This document shows, one piece after another, positions 35,093 through 43,846 of a stretch of 64,000 bases of DNA (the first letter of the stretch is position 1; every line of letters starts with the position of its first letter). Below the pieces are notes generated by a model. That model saw only the letters and a list, made by a program, of their open reading frames with translations, was not told the origin of the DNA and made no database searches. Source of the DNA: Streptomyces olivaceoviridis (GTDB lineage: Bacteria > Actinomycetota > Actinomycetes > Streptomycetales > Streptomycetaceae); NCBI RefSeq assembly GCF_014650115.1, contig NZ_BMUI01000001.1:186001-250000 (forward strand), read 5' to 3'. The position numbers were made by a program, and so were the translations under genes.

Positions 35093-35973
35093 CAGTCTTC
35101 CGTTCCGGTGGAGGCGTTCACAACTCGCGCCCAGAATTCGCGCACTGCGGTCAGCGCGCCGTCCAAGGTCGCTGTGGTCTCAGTCAGTCCGTAGGCGAGG
35201 GGTGGGTACGTGTCCCGCCACAGCGGTGGTGGGTCGGGAATCAAATGTGGGACGGCATGCGTGTCCCGGATCGTGAAAACATGCCGCACCACGCCGTACA
35301 GCTCCACGTCGGCGGCCATGCCCGTCTCGATCAGCAGCACGAGGTCAGCCAGGTCCTTGACCCTCGTATTGGGACGGTCACCGTATTCACGTGTGAGGGC
35401 ATGGAGCTTTTCAGCGAAGTGCTGCCGCCGGTCCACCGCCTCGATCGTCCGGGCGGGGATTCCGGCGAAGTCCAGTGCACCGAGGAGCGGCAGGGGCTCC
35501 GTGGCCGCCACCTCCTCGCCGCGGGCGGCGACGTCGATCCGGACACCGGCGAAGGACTTACCGCCAAGGCCGGCTTCGATGGAGAACCTCCACGCCGGGC
35601 GCCCCCCGGTATCAGCGGCCAGCTCCACCGGCGCGGGAACCCGGAAGGTGAACCAGTCCCCGTCTGGGTCTTCTGCGAGCGCATCGAGCAGTGCCTCGCG
35701 AAGCGGGCCGCCAGTCAGTCCCGTTTCCCGGATGGCGAGGTCCATGTCCTTGGTCGCTCGGGCCCGATTCCGGAGCCGGAACTCAAGCGCGGCCCCGCCC
35801 TTGAGGATCCACTCGGCCTCCGAGTCTGCCGAGAGCCGTGCAGCGATACGGTCGAAGACCACTCGGCGGCGCAGACGTCCCAGATCTGTTGCTTCAGTCT
35901 CCGACTGGCGCTTCAGCCTGGCTTCCAGTGCCCTACGGAGTGCGACAGCGTCCTGGTACCGCTTCTCCTTCAC
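35092..35973 (-). CDS. abiEii: AbiEii/AbiGii-type nucleotidyltransferase toxin
   Basis: A 293-residue protein with the nucleotidyltransferase pattern of AbiEii/AbiGii toxins: LKGGAALEFR, the DxD motif KDMDLAI, and the EKLHAL segment containing a conserved lysine. Type IV abortive-infection toxins of this family transfer nucleotides to tRNA and halt growth. The start is GTG, overlapping the AbiEi stop by four bases (GTGA), and the stop overlaps the hsdM start by one. The toxin is therefore translationally tied to both the antitoxin and the methylase. Confidence 0.85.
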   Translation of the reverse strand: MKEKRYQDAVALRRALEARLKRQSETEATDLGRLRRRVVFDRIAARLSADSEAEWILKGGAALEFRLRNRARATKDMDLAIRETGLTGGPLREALLDALAEDPDGDWFTFRVPAPVELAADTGGRPAWRFSIEAGLGGKSFAGVRIDVAARGEEVAATEPLPLLGALDFAGIPARTIEAVDRRQHFAEKLHALTREYGDRPNTRVKDLADLVLLIETGMAADVELYGVVRHVFTIRDTHAVPHLIPDPPPLWRDTYPPLAYGLTETTATLDGALTAVREFWARVVNASTGTED

Positions 35974-36569
35974 CCCGTCACTTCCCTCAGCGCGCGCTCT
36001 ACACCGAGTTCGGCTCGCGCTCCGAGTTCCTGGGCGGCGTACAAGAGACGGCGTCGGGTGGTCAGGCCCCGCGAGAGGGCGTCGTTCACTGCGGAGTCGA
36101 CTACGTCTTGATCGACCGCGTCAGCCGCGCTCTCCGTGATGGCCCGCAGGGGTGTGGTGACCTTGAAACCCTCGTGCTGTTCGATGTCCGCAGCGCCGAG
36201 AGTGGCGCGGTGGAGGACGACAGCCGAGTCCTTAGCACGAAAGCTCGGAGGTACGGTCAGGTGGATCTCCGCCGGGTTGGCGATGCCCAGGTCGTGTACA
36301 GCAAGGGCCGTCGTGTGTGACACCACGGCCTGGTCCCGGCTCCAGAGGGACCAGCGGACCAGGTGGTCAGTGTCGGTGCTCGGCAGGTCGAGATACTCGC
36401 GGAAGCGGTAGATGCCGCGGTCGATGCGGATCCAGTTGCGCCGACCGACGTGGAAGTGCTGGGCCTGGTAGGAGTAGCCGGCCTTGAGCGCCTGGGCAGC
36501 CGTGAAGTAGCCGCGTTGGCTGGCGGCGGTGCGCCATAGACGGTCGCGAGTCGTGTCATCACCGAGCAC
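35970..36569 (-). CDS. abiEi: AbiEi-type antitoxin
   Basis: A 199-residue protein with an N-terminal winged-helix AbiEi domain (about 5-55: AASQRGYFTAAQALKAGYS, then RNWIRIDRGIYR) and a C-terminal AbiEi domain around LGIANPAEIHLTVP. The family represses its own promoter via inverted repeats and neutralises AbiEii without direct contact. A GTG start is used. Inverted repeats that may be its operator lie 37-70 bp upstream (36606-36639). It sits between hsdR and hsdM in the same orientation. Confidence 0.82.
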   Translation of the reverse strand: MLGDDTTRDRLWRTAASQRGYFTAAQALKAGYSYQAQHFHVGRRNWIRIDRGIYRFREYLDLPSTDTDHLVRWSLWSRDQAVVSHTTALAVHDLGIANPAEIHLTVPPSFRAKDSAVVLHRATLGAADIEQHEGFKVTTPLRAITESAADAVDQDVVDSAVNDALSRGLTTRRRLLYAAQELGARAELGVERALREVTG

Positions 36570-36597
36570 CGTGAGAGCGTAGCAGAAATACTCTTCC

Positions 36598-36639
36598 TAG
36601 TTTCCTTTAGCTTCACGCAGCTCGATACGCGAAACTAAA
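36598..36639. promoter_or_regulatory. Candidate AbiEi operator
   Basis: TTTAGCTTC (36606-36614) and GAAACTAAA (36631-36639) are inverted with one mismatch in nine; an overlapping perfect pair TAGTTTC (36598-36604) / GAAACTA (36631-36637) shares the right arm. They lie in the 82 bp between hsdR and abiEi, just where AbiEi proteins are known to bind. A+T content is high for this genome. Confidence 0.45.
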
Positions 36640-36651
36640 AGCAGGATGTAG

Positions 36652-39105
36652 TTACGCAACGTCGAAGATCCGCTTAGCCAGGTCGTCGATCGCCTCGTGC
36701 ATCTGCGGCGCCCCGCCGAACCGCGCGGCCAGCTGCCGGACCGTACCCAGCTGCCGGAAGGGTGGTACGCGCAGCGCGCTGGCCTCCAGCTCGGTGGCAC
36801 CCTTCTCGGTGAAGCGGTCCAACAGCACGTCCAGCACCTCACGCGCCTCAGGTGCGAAGCTCTTGAGGAACTGATCGTGCTCACGGCGTACCCGGTGGGC
36901 CCGCTCGGACCGGCTGATCAGGGGCAGCTCCCAGGCCGCGTTGATCAGCAGATCAATGGGGTCGGCCTCGGGGTGGTCGAGCTTGCGCAGCAGGTCCTCC
37001 TCCGTGATGCCGATCTCTTCGCTGTTCAGGCGCTCGCGCAGGATGTTGCGACTCTTGGCGGTGGCCCACTGCGTCCTCAGATCCGTCGGCGACAGCTTCA
37101 GCTCCAGCACTCGGTCATGCACGTATTCCCGGTAGTGGACCATGCGCATGGACTGGCCGTCAGGGTGCAGCTGGTAGTGCATGTCATTCCAGACGAAGAC
37201 CTCCACGCCGTTGACGTAGATGCGCCGGGTGCCGCGACTCTGGATCTCATCGACGCGATCCTCGTCCGTGATCACCGTCCCGTCGTCATCTGCGGGGAGT
37301 GTGCCTCCCTCCCCCGACTGGAAGTCCGCTTCGGGTTCTGCGACCTCTTCGGAGGGGCCGTCCGGGCTCTCCAGCTCTTCGCGCTCGATCAGCACTCCCT
37401 GCTGGTCTGTCCGGTCATTGATGACTCTCAGCGGCGGGCCGTCGAACTCGGGATCGTTGAACAGAAGAGTCGCATCAACGAAGTCGATGATGTCGAAGGA
37501 CCCCTTGTCGATGTCCAGGCACAGCCGGGTGCCTCGCCCGATGATCTGCTTGAACTGCGGCATGGAGTTGATCCGGCGCACGATCACGATGTTGCGGGCC
37601 GAGGGGATGTCGACGCCGGTCGTCAGCATCTGGCTGGTCACGGCGATCACGGGCTCGTCGGTGTCATCCCGCCGGAACCGGTCCAGGAGCTCCCTTCCCG
37701 GCTTGCCGTCATCATCGGTGATCCGGCAGACATAGTCCGGGTAGCGCGCGACGAGGTCGAGGTTCGCCTGGTTGAGTGCGGTGACCATGCGGTGTGCGTG
37801 ATCGTTGTTCTCACAGAAGACGATCGTCTTCGCCATCCGGTCCGTATCGGCCAGGTAGTTCGTGAGGTACCGGGCTACTTCCTCGGTGCGTTCCTCAATG
37901 GCCAAGGCCTTCTCGTAGTGGCGCTGGGTATAGACCCGGTCCGGGATAGGGTTGCCGGAAGTATCGAGCTGCCCAGGTTCGGGCTTGAAGCCCGTCATGT
38001 CGACATTCAGGTGGACTCGCCGCAGACGGTACGGGGCCAGGAAGCCGTCCTCGATTCCGTCCTTCAGGGAGTACTCGTAGACCGGCTCACCGAAGTACCC
38101 GTAGGTATGCCGCCCCGAGTCCGCGATCGGCGTCGCGGTCAGTCCGAGTTGTACGGCCTCCGAGAAGTGGTCAAGGATGCCTCGCCATTTGCTTTCTTCG
38201 GCCGAGCTGCCGCGGTGGCATTCGTCCACGATGATCAGGTGAAAGTAGTCCGGACGGTACTGGCTGAAGAGCGCAGCTTCGTCCCCTCGGCTGCTGTCCA
38301 GCGACTGGTACAGCGCGAAGAATATCTGCCGCGCGCGCTGCACCCCTCCGCTGATCTTGTGGACGACGTCTCCGAAGACTGGCTCGAAGTAGTCGTCTTT
38401 CGGCTGGTCAACCAGGATGTTGCGATCAGCCAGGTAGAGCACACGGGGCTTCTCGCCTCCGTTCCACCCGCTCTCGCGCAGCTTTGAGACCAGCTGGAAC
38501 GCAACCATGGTCTTGCCGGTGCCCGTGGCCAGCGTCAGCAGGATCCGCTTCTGCCCGCGGGCTATCGCCAAGAGGGCCTCGTTGACCGCTCGACGCTGGT
38601 AGTACCTGGGGCGTTTGGGGGTGAGATCGTTGTTGCGCAGGCGATGGTCGAACGGGGCGAGGATGAGCTCGCGCTCCAGATCGGTTGCGATCTCCTTCTC
38701 GCCGCAGTACCGCTGCCAAAGTTCCTCCGGAGGCGGGAACGACGACACCCGGTGCCGGTTGCCACCGATCTCGATCTCCCAGATCTCGATGCCGTTCGTG
38801 GCGTAAGCCACGGGCAGACCCAGTCTGCGGGCATACCGCTTGGCCTGCTCGATGCCGGCCGCGACATCGACACTCGTCCGCTTGGCCTCGACCACCGCGA
38901 GGGGCACGTCGTCACGGTACTCCAGAACGTAGTCCGCTATCAGCGCCCGCTCACGCCGATGCCGCCGCGGCGACACCACGAGCTTGCCATCGTTGATCGA
39001 ATACTGCTCGCGGATCTGATCTTTGCTCCAGCCTGCCGCGGACAGCGCCGGCAGCACGAAGGCCCGGCACGTCTCCTGCTCGGTCAGTCCCCCTGCGCTC
39101 GTCAT
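36652..39105 (-). CDS. hsdR: Type I restriction endonuclease subunit R (HsdR)
   Basis: An 817-residue restriction/translocase subunit. The N-terminal nuclease shows D58, E73-x-K75 (LIADYVLEYRDDVPLAVVEAKR), an HSDR_N-like PD-(D/E)xK site. Helicase motor: Walker A LATGTGKT (192-199), DECH box (294-297) and motif VI-like QIIGRGTRL. The C-terminal EcoEI-type domain contacts the methylase. It cuts unmodified DNA after ATP-driven translocation, with the fused HsdM-HsdS. The start is uncertain: ATG at 39105 or 39120, neither with a clear ribosome binding site. It is the first gene of the minus-strand operon hsdR-abiEi-abiEii-hsdMS. Confidence 0.88.
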   Translation of the reverse strand: MTSAGGLTEQETCRAFVLPALSAAGWSKDQIREQYSINDGKLVVSPRRHRRERALIADYVLEYRDDVPLAVVEAKRTSVDVAAGIEQAKRYARRLGLPVAYATNGIEIWEIEIGGNRHRVSSFPPPEELWQRYCGEKEIATDLERELILAPFDHRLRNNDLTPKRPRYYQRRAVNEALLAIARGQKRILLTLATGTGKTMVAFQLVSKLRESGWNGGEKPRVLYLADRNILVDQPKDDYFEPVFGDVVHKISGGVQRARQIFFALYQSLDSSRGDEAALFSQYRPDYFHLIIVDECHRGSSAEESKWRGILDHFSEAVQLGLTATPIADSGRHTYGYFGEPVYEYSLKDGIEDGFLAPYRLRRVHLNVDMTGFKPEPGQLDTSGNPIPDRVYTQRHYEKALAIEERTEEVARYLTNYLADTDRMAKTIVFCENNDHAHRMVTALNQANLDLVARYPDYVCRITDDDGKPGRELLDRFRRDDTDEPVIAVTSQMLTTGVDIPSARNIVIVRRINSMPQFKQIIGRGTRLCLDIDKGSFDIIDFVDATLLFNDPEFDGPPLRVINDRTDQQGVLIEREELESPDGPSEEVAEPEADFQSGEGGTLPADDDGTVITDEDRVDEIQSRGTRRIYVNGVEVFVWNDMHYQLHPDGQSMRMVHYREYVHDRVLELKLSPTDLRTQWATAKSRNILRERLNSEEIGITEEDLLRKLDHPEADPIDLLINAAWELPLISRSERAHRVRREHDQFLKSFAPEAREVLDVLLDRFTEKGATELEASALRVPPFRQLGTVRQLAARFGGAPQMHEAIDDLAKRIFDVA

Positions 39106-39666
39106 GCAAGATTCATACATCAGGGACAGAGGTAAGAAGGGTGAAAACTCGTCACCCGAGTAAGGAATCCGGGCTCCAGCGATCCGAAACGCCACCGTCC
39201 CGCCTCGTGTCCGCTCGCCGACCGCTGCGGCCTGCTCAACTGACGTGGCGGCTCGCCTCCGTCAAGCGGCAACCGAGAGCGCCCCACAACCAAGGCAGCA
39301 CCTTGGACCGGCGTCCACCGATGGGCGGGCGCCGAAGCCCCCAACGCCCACGGCGGGCGAGTCGAGCAGCAGTTTGGAAAGACATCTGGCAGACAGGGTT
39401 GGAGCTGAACAGCGGCCAGGCCGCGCGCGGCCGACGCCCAGCCTCCGTTTCCTCGCGTCCACTGGATCTTGCTTTTCGACTCCGCTGGGTAACCTCCAGC
39501 AGACGAGCTCGTTCTGCATTACTTCAGGTCAGAAGCCTGGCAGGGGTGTCCGCACCTGCCGCGACACCTCGACCAGTACTCGTGAGCAGCGGATTCTCCT
39601 CCGTTGGACCCGAGGCGTTACTCAGGGTCATCGAAGATACGTTTCCGCAGGTCAAACCACGTGACT
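39106..39666. other. Island edge next to the tRNA: no gene seen
   Basis: About 560 bp between the hsdR start and the intact tRNA gene. This is where a tRNA-targeting integrase would normally sit; none is found on either strand, and the open frames present have no family features. It must hold the hsdR promoter. The open frame at 39141-39731 has no ribosome binding site and runs into the tRNA. Confidence 0.65.
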
Positions 39667-39713
39667 GGTGGGGCGGGTGGGACTCGAACCCACGGCCGAC
39701 GGATTATGAGTCC
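39667..39713 (-). repeat. Proximal attachment site within the tRNA gene
   Basis: Identical to 30229-30275 over 47 bp. It spans the 3' half of the tRNA gene including the anticodon; the repeat ends where the tRNA gene continues into the anticodon stem's 5' side and D arm. Confidence 0.88.
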
Positions 39714-39742
39714 GCTGCTCTAACCGGCTGAGCTACCGCCCC
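39669..39742 (-). tRNA. tRNA with CAT anticodon (Met, or Ile with lysidine)
   Basis: 74 nt with a full cloverleaf: acceptor stem GGGGCGG/CCGCCCC, D arm, anticodon stem-loop GGACTCATAATCC, T loop TTCGAGT, discriminator A; CCA is not encoded. Whether it is elongator tRNA-Met or the tRNA-Ile that is read as CAU after modification cannot be decided from the sequence. It is the integration target of the island. Confidence 0.92.
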
Positions 39743-39885
39743 ATAGCGGCGTGTCGCGTACAAGTGTGCGCGCCGTCTGCCGCAGCATAGCCGCTCATAC
39801 GATCTCCTGCTTCGGATGGTCGGCTTCTGCGCTGCTCATGGCCTTGAGGACAGCGCCGCAGGCCGCGACGGTTCCCGGGGACATG

Positions 39886-39907
39886 AAAAAGGACCCCGGA
39901 GGGGTCC
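39886..39907 (-). terminator. Rho-independent terminator of the tRNA-Asn genes
   Basis: On the minus strand GGACCCC, TCC loop, GGGGTCC (39907-39891), followed by five Ts (39890-39886). It lies just downstream of the tRNA-Asn pair, so read-through to the CAT tRNA is limited. Confidence 0.8.
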
Positions 39908-39917
39908 TCGTTCAGCG

Positions 39918-39990
39918 CTCCCCCGACTGGACTCGAACCAGTAACCTGCCGGTTAACAGCCGGCTGCTCTGCCAATTGAGCTACGGAGGA
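39918..39990 (-). tRNA. tRNA-Asn (GTT), second copy in transcript order
   Basis: 73 nt, anticodon loop CTGTTAACC, acceptor TCCTCCG/CGGGGGA, discriminator G. It is identical to the gene at 39997-40069 over its full length. The two are 6 bp apart and probably made as one transcript. Confidence 0.94.
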
Positions 39991-39996
39991 CCGAAG

Positions 39997-40069
39997 CTCC
40001 CCCGACTGGACTCGAACCAGTAACCTGCCGGTTAACAGCCGGCTGCTCTGCCAATTGAGCTACGGAGGA
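39997..40069 (-). tRNA. tRNA-Asn (GTT), first copy in transcript order
   Basis: 73 nt, the same sequence as 39918-39990, upstream member of the tandem pair. The anticodon GTT is clear. The duplicate pair followed by a terminator looks like a normal Streptomyces tRNA operon. Confidence 0.94.
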
Positions 40070-40227
40070 TCGCCTCGTTGCATCGAACGTACCTACCTGG
40101 GTATTCGCCAGGGGGCGGGCGCTCGCTGCGACACATACATTAGCGCAAGCAGGGGGGTGCTCCGCCAATCGGTATCCCCCGGCGCCAGCGCGACACCAGA
40201 AACCTACACACGGGAAGGGTGGCAGCC

Positions 40228-40533
40228 ATGCGCTACCGGCTCACGTTCCTCGCCGGACTGGCCCTCGGTTACGTACTCGGCACGAGGGCCGGTCGAGAGC
40301 GCTACGAGCAGCTGAAGAAGTCGGCCCGCCGGATCGCGCAGAACCCCGCGGTGCGCAACACCGCCGAGACGGCCGCCCAGCAGGGCCGCGTCTACGCGGG
40401 CAAGGCCTTCCACACGGTCAGCGACAAGGTCGGCGACCGGGTCCCGGAGTCGGTGGCCCACCGGGTGCGCTCCCTGCGCGACCGCAACGGCGACGGCAGG
40501 ACCGAGGACGACTGGGGCACGAGCAACACGTAA
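40228..40533 (+). CDS. Small YtxH-like protein
   Basis: A 101-residue protein with an N-terminal hydrophobic segment (LTFLAGLALGYVLG, 5-18) carrying a glycine-rich GxxxG-type pattern, then TRAGRERYEQL and a long basic amphipathic helix. This is typical of YtxH-domain proteins of the actinomycete envelope, probably single-spanning. GGGAAGGG at 40212-40219 precedes the ATG. The tail is Asp/Gly-rich. Function unknown. Confidence 0.8.
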   Translation: MRYRLTFLAGLALGYVLGTRAGRERYEQLKKSARRIAQNPAVRNTAETAAQQGRVYAGKAFHTVSDKVGDRVPESVAHRVRSLRDRNGDGRTEDDWGTSNT

Positions 40534-40567
40534 GGGGCACTCCCGGGAATGCGGCAAAATTCTCCGC

Positions 40568-42007
40568 ATGGGGATAGTCGCCGGCTTGGACAGCTCACCG
40601 GACTTCACACGCATCGTGGTCTGCGACACCGACACCGGTGCCGTACTACGGCAGGGGTATGCCCCGCACCCGGTCGAGGGCCGGCCCAGCGACGTCGACC
40701 CGCAGGCCTGGCTGCTCTCGCTCGGTGAGGCAGCCGGCGGCGGCCTGCTGGAAGGCGTGCAGGCCATCGGCGTGTCGGCCCAGCAGAACGCGGTGATCCC
40801 GCTGGACGCCCAGGGCAACACCGTCCGCCCCGCGATGGTCGGCGGCGACAAGCGCGCCCAGGTCGCGGCCGCCGACCTCGTGGACGCGCTCGGCGGCCGG
40901 GAGGCCTGGGCGCAGGCGGTCGGAGCCGTCCCGCAGGCGGCCCAGCCGGTGACCAAGCTGCGCTGGCTCGCGAAGAACGAACCCGAGAACGCGCTGCGCA
41001 CGGCCGTCCTGCTCCAGGCCCACGACTGGCTGGTGTGGCAGCTCCTCGGGCGGCCCGTGCGGCGGACCACCGACCGCGGCGGGGCCTCCGGCACCGGGTA
41101 CTGGTCGGCGGCCACCGGCGCCTACCGGCCCGACCTGGTCGAACTGGCCCTCGGTCACCAGGCGGTGCTGCCGGAGGTGATCGGCCCCTCCGACGCGGCC
41201 GGTACGACCCCGGAGGGCCTGCTGATCTCCGCCGGCACCGGGGAGACCATGGCCGCCGCGTTCGGGCTCGGGATCGGGCTGGGGGACGCGGTCGTGTCCC
41301 TCGGGGCCTCCGGCTCCGTGATGGCCGTGCACCCGGAGGCGCTCACCGACCAGGCCGGGATGATCACCTCCCTCGCCGACGCCACCGGCATGCACCTGCC
41401 GGTCGTCACCACCCTGAACGCCGTGCGCGCCCTGCGCGGCGCCGCCGAGCTGCTCGGCCTGCCCGACCTGGAGAGCCTGTCCGAGCTGGCGATGAAGTCC
41501 ACGCCGGGCTCGCACGGGCTGGTGCTGCTGCCGTATCTGGAGGGCGAGCGGACGCCGAACCTGCCGCACACCGCGGGGACCCTCGCGGGGCTGCGGCGCG
41601 AGTCGATGAAGCCCGAGCACCTGGCGCGGGCCGCGTTCGAGGGCATGCTGTGCGGCCTGGCCGACGCGCTGGACGTGCTGCGCGGGCGCGGCGTGGACGT
41701 GCGCCGGATCTTCCTGCTCGGCCCGGCCGCCGAGCTGCCCGCCGTACAGGCCGCGGCGCCCTCGCTGTTCGGCGTGCAGGTCGTCGTACCGCAGCCCGCG
41801 GACTACACGGCGATCGGCGCGGCCCGGCAGGCGGCCTGGGCGCTCGGTGTGTCGCAGGGCACACTCGACCCGCGCACCCCGCCGGCCTGGCAGGGCGCGG
41901 CGGCGCAGGTGCTGGAGCCCGGCGAGGAGCTGGCCGTGGGGCAGGCGGTGCGGCAGCAGTTCACGGCGGTGCGGGAGCAGACCCACCCTGGGGCGTTCCG
42001 TCCCTGA
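40568..42007 (+). CDS. FGGY-family carbohydrate kinase, xylulokinase-like
   Basis: A 479-residue kinase: N-terminal FGGY fold with IVAGLDSSPDFTRIVV, then AQAVGAVPQAAQPVTKLRWLAKNEP, and the C-terminal half with SLGASGSVMAVHPEAL and YLEGERTPNLPHTAGTLAGL. These fit xylulose-type kinases that phosphorylate a ketopentose with ATP. There is no xylose isomerase gene here, so the substrate is uncertain. It ends 105 bp before the ABC transporter pair. Confidence 0.85.
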   Translation: MGIVAGLDSSPDFTRIVVCDTDTGAVLRQGYAPHPVEGRPSDVDPQAWLLSLGEAAGGGLLEGVQAIGVSAQQNAVIPLDAQGNTVRPAMVGGDKRAQVAAADLVDALGGREAWAQAVGAVPQAAQPVTKLRWLAKNEPENALRTAVLLQAHDWLVWQLLGRPVRRTTDRGGASGTGYWSAATGAYRPDLVELALGHQAVLPEVIGPSDAAGTTPEGLLISAGTGETMAAAFGLGIGLGDAVVSLGASGSVMAVHPEALTDQAGMITSLADATGMHLPVVTTLNAVRALRGAAELLGLPDLESLSELAMKSTPGSHGLVLLPYLEGERTPNLPHTAGTLAGLRRESMKPEHLARAAFEGMLCGLADALDVLRGRGVDVRRIFLLGPAAELPAVQAAAPSLFGVQVVVPQPADYTAIGAARQAAWALGVSQGTLDPRTPPAWQGAAAQVLEPGEELAVGQAVRQQFTAVREQTHPGAFRP

Positions 42008-42112
42008 AGACCGGCGGGGGATTAACCAGTTGAGGTAACGCCGGTGGAGTGTCCGACGATAGGGGCCAAGGGCAACCGACCAGCCCCTGTCGCCGACTCC
42101 GAGAGACGTAGC

Positions 42113-43846
42113 GTGCTCATACGACTTCTGCGGACCTATCTCAGGCCCTACAAGAAACCCATCGCCCTGCTGGTGGTGCTGCAGTTCCTTCAGACCTGCG
42201 CCACCCTCTACCTGCCCACTCTGAACGCGGACATCATCGACAACGGTGTCGTGAAGGGTGACACCGGTTACATCCTGTCCTTCGGTGCCCTGATGATCGG
42301 CATCTCGCTGGTGCAGGTGGTGTGCAACATCGGTGCCGTGTACTACGGCGCCCGGACCGCTTCCGCGCTCGGCAGGGATGTGCGCGGCGCCGTCTTCGAC
42401 CGGGTCCAGTCCTTCTCCGCGCGTGAGCTGGGTCACTTCGGGGCGCCCTCGCTCATCACCCGTACGACGAACGACGTGCAGCAGGTCCAGATGCTGGCCC
42501 TGCTGACGTTCACCCTGATGGTGTCGGCGCCCATCATGTGCGTGGGCGGCATCGTGCTGGCCCTCGGTCTGGACGTTCCGCTGTCCGGGGTACTGGTCGC
42601 GGTGGTACCGGTGCTCGGCATCTCGGTGACGCTCATCGTGCGCCGGCTACGCCCGCTGTTCCGCTCGATGCAGGTCCGGCTGGACACGGTGAACCGGGTG
42701 CTGCGCGAGCAGATCAGCGGCAACCGGGTGATCCGCGCCTTCGTCCGCGACGAGTACGAGCAGGGCCGGTTCGGGACGGCCAACGGCGAGCTGACCGACA
42801 TGCAGCTGGCCACCGGCCGGCTGCTGGCCCTGATGTTCCCGATCGTCATGACGGTGGTGAACCTGTCGTCCATCGCGGTCGTCTGGTTCGGCGCCCACCG
42901 GATCGACAGCGGCGGGATGGCCATCGGTGACCTCACCGCGTTCCTCGCCTATCTGATGCAGATCGTCATGTCCGTGATGATGGCCACCTTCATGTTCATG
43001 ATGGTGCCGCGCGCGGAGGTGTGCGCCGAGCGCATCCAGGACGTCCTGGGGACCGATTCGAGCGTCGTACCGCCGGCGGCCCCCGTCACCGAGCTGCGGG
43101 CGCACGGGCACCTGGAGATCCGGGGCGCGGGCTTCCGCTACCCGGGTGCCGAGGAGCCGGTGCTGAGGTCCATCGACCTGGTGGCCCGGCCGGGGCAGAC
43201 GACCGCCGTGATCGGCTCCACCGGCAGCGGCAAGTCGACCCTGCTGGGTCTCGTCCCCCGGCTGTTCGACGCCACCGAGGGCGCGGTCCTGGTGGACGGC
43301 GTGGACGTGCGCGAGGTCGAGCCGCACCTGCTCGCCCGGACGGTCGGACTCGTGCCGCAGAAGCCGTACCTGTTCGCGGGCACCGTCGCGACCAACCTGC
43401 GGTACGGCAATCCGGACGCCACCGACGAGGAGCTGTGGCACGCGCTGGAGGTGGCGCAGGCCAAGGACTTCGTGCGGAAGCTGGAGGGCGGCCTGGACGC
43501 GCCGATCGCGCAGGGCGGCACCAACGTCTCCGGTGGCCAGCGGCAGCGGCTCGCCATCGCCCGCACGCTGGTGCAGCGCCCCGAGATCTATCTCTTCGAC
43601 GACTCCTTCTCCGCGCTCGACTACGCCACGGACGCGGCCCTGCGCGCCGCGCTCGGCCGGGAGACCGCCGAGGCGACCGTCGTGATCGTCGCCCAGCGGG
43701 TGGCGACCATCCGGGACGCGGACCGGATCATCGTGCTGGACGAGGGCCGGGTGGTCGGTTCCGGCCGGCACGCCGAGCTGATGGCATCCAACGAGACCTA
43801 CCGGGAGATCGTGCTCTCCCAGCTGACGGAAGCGGAGGCCGCCTGA
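42113..43846 (+). CDS. Heterodimeric ABC exporter, subunit A (degenerate Walker B)
   Basis: A 577-residue half-transporter: six transmembrane helices (about 15-300) and an ABC domain with Walker A GSTGSGKST, signature VSGGQRQR, and Walker B YLFDDSFSALD in which the catalytic Glu is Asp. Such a subunit carries the non-catalytic site of heterodimeric exporters (TM287/288, BmrCD type). The next gene, overlapping by one base (TGATG), supplies the other half. GTG at 42113 with GAGAG just before it; an in-frame GTG at 42044 is an alternative. The substrate is unknown. Confidence 0.85.
   Translation: MLIRLLRTYLRPYKKPIALLVVLQFLQTCATLYLPTLNADIIDNGVVKGDTGYILSFGALMIGISLVQVVCNIGAVYYGARTASALGRDVRGAVFDRVQSFSARELGHFGAPSLITRTTNDVQQVQMLALLTFTLMVSAPIMCVGGIVLALGLDVPLSGVLVAVVPVLGISVTLIVRRLRPLFRSMQVRLDTVNRVLREQISGNRVIRAFVRDEYEQGRFGTANGELTDMQLATGRLLALMFPIVMTVVNLSSIAVVWFGAHRIDSGGMAIGDLTAFLAYLMQIVMSVMMATFMFMMVPRAEVCAERIQDVLGTDSSVVPPAAPVTELRAHGHLEIRGAGFRYPGAEEPVLRSIDLVARPGQTTAVIGSTGSGKSTLLGLVPRLFDATEGAVLVDGVDVREVEPHLLARTVGLVPQKPYLFAGTVATNLRYGNPDATDEELWHALEVAQAKDFVRKLEGGLDAPIAQGGTNVSGGQRQRLAIARTLVQRPEIYLFDDSFSALDYATDAALRAALGRETAEATVVIVAQRVATIRDADRIIVLDEGRVVGSGRHAELMASNETYREIVLSQLTEAEAA

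Noticed and set aside
39141..39731. Plus-strand open frame running into the tRNA gene
   Set aside because: No ribosome binding site, no family features, and it ends inside the tRNA. Not a plausible integrase.
42008..42112. GlnR-like or promoter boxes before the ABC exporter
   Set aside because: A TTGAGG and a GACGAT-like box are 19 bp apart and a lone GTAAC is present; too weak to call.
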